Below the pieces are notes generated by a model. It had not been told where the DNA came from. It worked only from the letters and a program-made list of their open reading frames with translations, and ran no database searches. A stretch of DNA of 14,991 nt from Lachnospiraceae bacterium (GTDB lineage: Bacteria; Bacillota; Clostridia; Lachnospirales; Lachnospiraceae): contig JAFOIS010000196.1 in NCBI GenBank assembly GCA_017420605.1, positions 1-14,991 on the forward strand. The letters run 5' to 3'. Below, piece after piece: positions 13,457 to 14,991 of this stretch; within the stretch, counting starts at the first letter, position 1; each line of letters opens with the position of its first letter. Position numbers and translations under genes: made by a program.

Positions 13457-14636
13457 TGTCCTCTCCCTTCTCACCTTTGTGATGATAAAAGATCTGCACA
13501 TATTTCAATGCGTTGAAGCGTACATCGCCTTTGAGCTGCAGTACCTCTTCCCCGCAGTAAATATTGAGCTTGTTGCGTCCGAGCACCGTGACCGTGCCGA
13601 TCTCATCAAACGGGATACGCCTGGCCCCGAGCATGATCCTGTCCCCGAAAAGCTGCACTTTCGCGTCCTTCTTCAGGAGTTCCTTGCGCTCGTAGAGATG
13701 GACGCGGGAAAGCCTGACCGTATCCGTATACATCGGTTTTTCCAGATACTGCGTAAGATCGAGAGTCCGGATATAGTCCGCCTGCGCGTCGTACCAGTCC
13801 GCCAGGAAGCGGTACGGAAAATGAAAACCGTCGCCTTCGATCTCCTTTGTCGGCAGATACGTCGCCGTGCGGCCGCATTTTTTGCAGGTGAACTTCGTCC
13901 CGTGGCTTTCGAACGCGCTCAGGCCGCAGAACGGACAGACGTACATGGCCCGTTCGAGATACTCCGCCGCCCGCTTTGAGCGGTAACTGCCGTCGGTCTT
14001 CGCCTCGTCGACCCACAGTTCTTTCCGGATGAGCGCGGTAAGATCCGCCGGATCCATATCCTTGTACTCCTCCGGCTCGATGACGCGCGCAGCGCCGGCC
14101 GTCATGGAACCCCGGCGGACGTCGTTGCTCCAGCGCGGATTCACGCCGTAGCCGCCCTCAATGCGGTAGATAACGATCGGTAGCGCCAGTCTCTTCGCAA
14201 GGCGCGACACGGCGGGATTGATATATACTGTACGGCCGTGATACGTCCGGTTGCCTTCCGGCGCCATGGCGATCGTGCCGCCCTCTTTCGCGACGTCCAT
14301 GATCTGCCGGACCGCCCGGTAATCCGTCGTCTGCTTCCGGATCGGGACCGGCGCGACAAGAAACCGGATAAGTCGCGAGATCCAGCCGTTGGACAGGATA
14401 TCCTCCGTCGACACGTAATAGACCGGGCCGCGGAAAGAGATGCCGACAAAAAACTGGTCGAACACCGTCTGATGATTCATAAGGACAAGATAGGCACGGT
14501 CCCCCTGTTCGCGGAAAGGTCTGATCCTCGCCCCGAAGACGAGCCGGGCATAAAGATACAGCGGCCACCGGACGATCGCCGTCACGATCCGGTGCCGGGG
14601 CCTTATCCACTTTTCCTGTTTTGGTTCCTGTCTCAT
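13434..14636 (-). CDS. Lysophospholipid acyltransferase (PlsC-like) with zinc ribbon and PH-like C-terminal domain
   Basis: A protein of 400 aa from ATG 14636; an in-frame ATG at 14684 would add 16 residues, and neither has a good SD. Residues about 20-205 are a PlsC-type acyltransferase with the catalytic H-x4-D (NHQTVFD, H55/D60), substrate-binding APEGNRTY (E127, R130) and an amphipathic N-terminus. Usual PlsC proteins end here at about 200-250 aa. This one continues with a zinc ribbon, CPFC (234-237) and CKKC (251-254), then a helical stretch, and residues about 325-385 that look like a small beta-rich PH/GRAM-like fold (QLFGDRIMLGARRIPFDEIG). It probably acylates a lysophospholipid at the cytoplasmic membrane; the tail may bind a partner or membrane. 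The tail assignment is by eye. It overlaps the symporter gene downstream. Confidence 0.85.
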   Translation of the reverse strand: MRQEPKQEKWIRPRHRIVTAIVRWPLYLYARLVFGARIRPFREQGDRAYLVLMNHQTVFDQFFVGISFRGPVYYVSTEDILSNGWISRLIRFLVAPVPIRKQTTDYRAVRQIMDVAKEGGTIAMAPEGNRTYHGRTVYINPAVSRLAKRLALPIVIYRIEGGYGVNPRWSNDVRRGSMTAGAARVIEPEEYKDMDPADLTALIRKELWVDEAKTDGSYRSKRAAEYLERAMYVCPFCGLSAFESHGTKFTCKKCGRTATYLPTKEIEGDGFHFPYRFLADWYDAQADYIRTLDLTQYLEKPMYTDTVRLSRVHLYERKELLKKDAKVQLFGDRIMLGARRIPFDEIGTVTVLGRNKLNIYCGEEVLQLKGDVRFNALKYVQIFYHHKGEKGEDNVEFLGL

Positions 14637-14699
14637 GAAAATGCCGAAAAGACCGATCGCACGTCTCTGACTTACGCAGGCCATACCCCGCTGTTTTCT

Positions 14700-14728
14700 A
14701 TATTACCCAAATCCTCGCCCGTTGAAAA
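14700..14728 (-). promoter_or_regulatory. Weak candidate promoter of the acyltransferase-symporter operon
   Basis: On the minus strand, TTTTCA (14728-14723), 17-bp spacer, TAATAT (14705-14700); both boxes are only partial matches. Transcription would begin near 14693, leaving just 9 nt before the ATG at 14684, which favours the start at 14636. Confidence 0.35.
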
Positions 14729-14740
14729 GAAGAATCTTCC

Positions 14741-14764
14741 CGTGCGGGCAAATCTTCCCGCACG
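14741..14764. repeat. Perfect 8-bp inverted repeat in the divergent intergenic region
   Basis: CGTGCGGG (14741-14748) and CCCGCACG (14757-14764) flank an 8-nt loop. AATCTTCCCG is also directly repeated at 14733-14742 and 14751-14760. It sits in the gap (14685-14926) between the acyltransferase and the partial gene at 14927; apart from this and the two weak promoters I see nothing else there. Confidence 0.55.
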
Positions 14765-14822
14765 CGGCAGACTTCAGCCGCCGCTGCCGGAAGGCGCGCA
14801 TAAAAAAAGCATGCGGAAAGCT

Positions 14823-14851
14823 TTGCATTGTCAGCCGTACCATGGCATACT
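14823..14851 (+). promoter_or_regulatory. Weak candidate promoter for the gene at 14927
   Basis: TTGCAT (14823-14828), 17-bp spacer, CATACT (14846-14851). Its layout resembles the promoter at 8275-8303. The boxes are imperfect. Confidence 0.35.
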
Positions 14852-14926
14852 GTAGGGTAAAGCACAGAGCGGTCTCTCCGGAAGGTGCCGCAGGATGCTT
14901 TATCGAAGAGGGGGAAAACGATCATT

Positions 14927-14991
14927 ATGGCAAAACGAGACAGCAAGACAGACTGGCGGTACGGACGCCGCGTCAAGGCGCCGGGGCTGCA
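14927..14991 (+). CDS. N-terminus of an unidentified protein (runs off the right edge)
   Basis: ATG 14927 is preceded by AGAGGGGG (14907-14914) at a somewhat long spacing. Only 21 codons are visible, giving MAKRDSKTDW and YGRRVKAPG, a basic hydrophilic start without a signal peptide. No family can be assigned. Its divergence from the acyltransferase operon and the intact frame support a real gene. Confidence 0.6.
   Translation, partial: MAKRDSKTDWRYGRRVKAPGL

Overview
The window reads as a chromosomal segment of a GC-rich Clostridia member, probably Lachnospiraceae or a close relative. This is inferred from the gene set: an ECF-type ThiT under a TPP riboswitch, a GltS-family symporter, a DtxR-type regulator, strong Shine-Dalgarno sites and tRNA genes without encoded CCA. 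No transposase, integrase, phage gene, CRISPR array or rRNA was seen. Genes are densely packed on both strands with short intergenic gaps.

Left part (1-4060). A large lipoprotein made of tandem carbohydrate-binding-like modules runs off the left edge on the minus strand; 873 codons are visible. It is divergent from a LacI-family regulator (2935-3972). The 313-bp gap holds a near-consensus promoter for the lipoprotein, palindromic candidate operators, and a terminator-like hairpin with a duplicated arm inside the lipoprotein leader. The likely picture is a sugar-responsive polysaccharide-binding or polysaccharide-degrading locus. A bidirectional terminator (4018-4055) separates lacI from a minus-strand tRNA operon: Ser(GGA)-Asn(GTT)-CAT-Asp(GTC)-Leu(TAA).

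Middle (4560-8300). A plus-strand family 2 glycosyltransferase converges on a minus-strand pair: a class I methyltransferase followed one base later by a membrane-fused spermidine-synthase-like protein. The terminator of that pair is embedded in the end of the glycosyltransferase coding sequence.

Thiamine/metal block (8300-9640). A short DtxR/MntR-like regulator is followed by a TPP riboswitch with a terminator, then thiT with an extra N-terminal membrane segment.

Right part (9640-14991). All main genes are on the minus strand: a lysophospholipid acyltransferase with a zinc ribbon and PH-like tail, which overlaps a GltS-family symporter by 23 bp; then, from its own promoter, a MATE transporter; then a PHP-family phosphatase. 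A divergent gene starts at 14927 and leaves the window after 21 codons.

Most genes are ordinary housekeeping or transport functions. The less obvious content is regulatory: the lipoprotein leader, the riboswitch expression platform, the embedded terminator, and a hairpin between the SD and start codon of the MATE gene. I did not find a clearly new multi-gene system.
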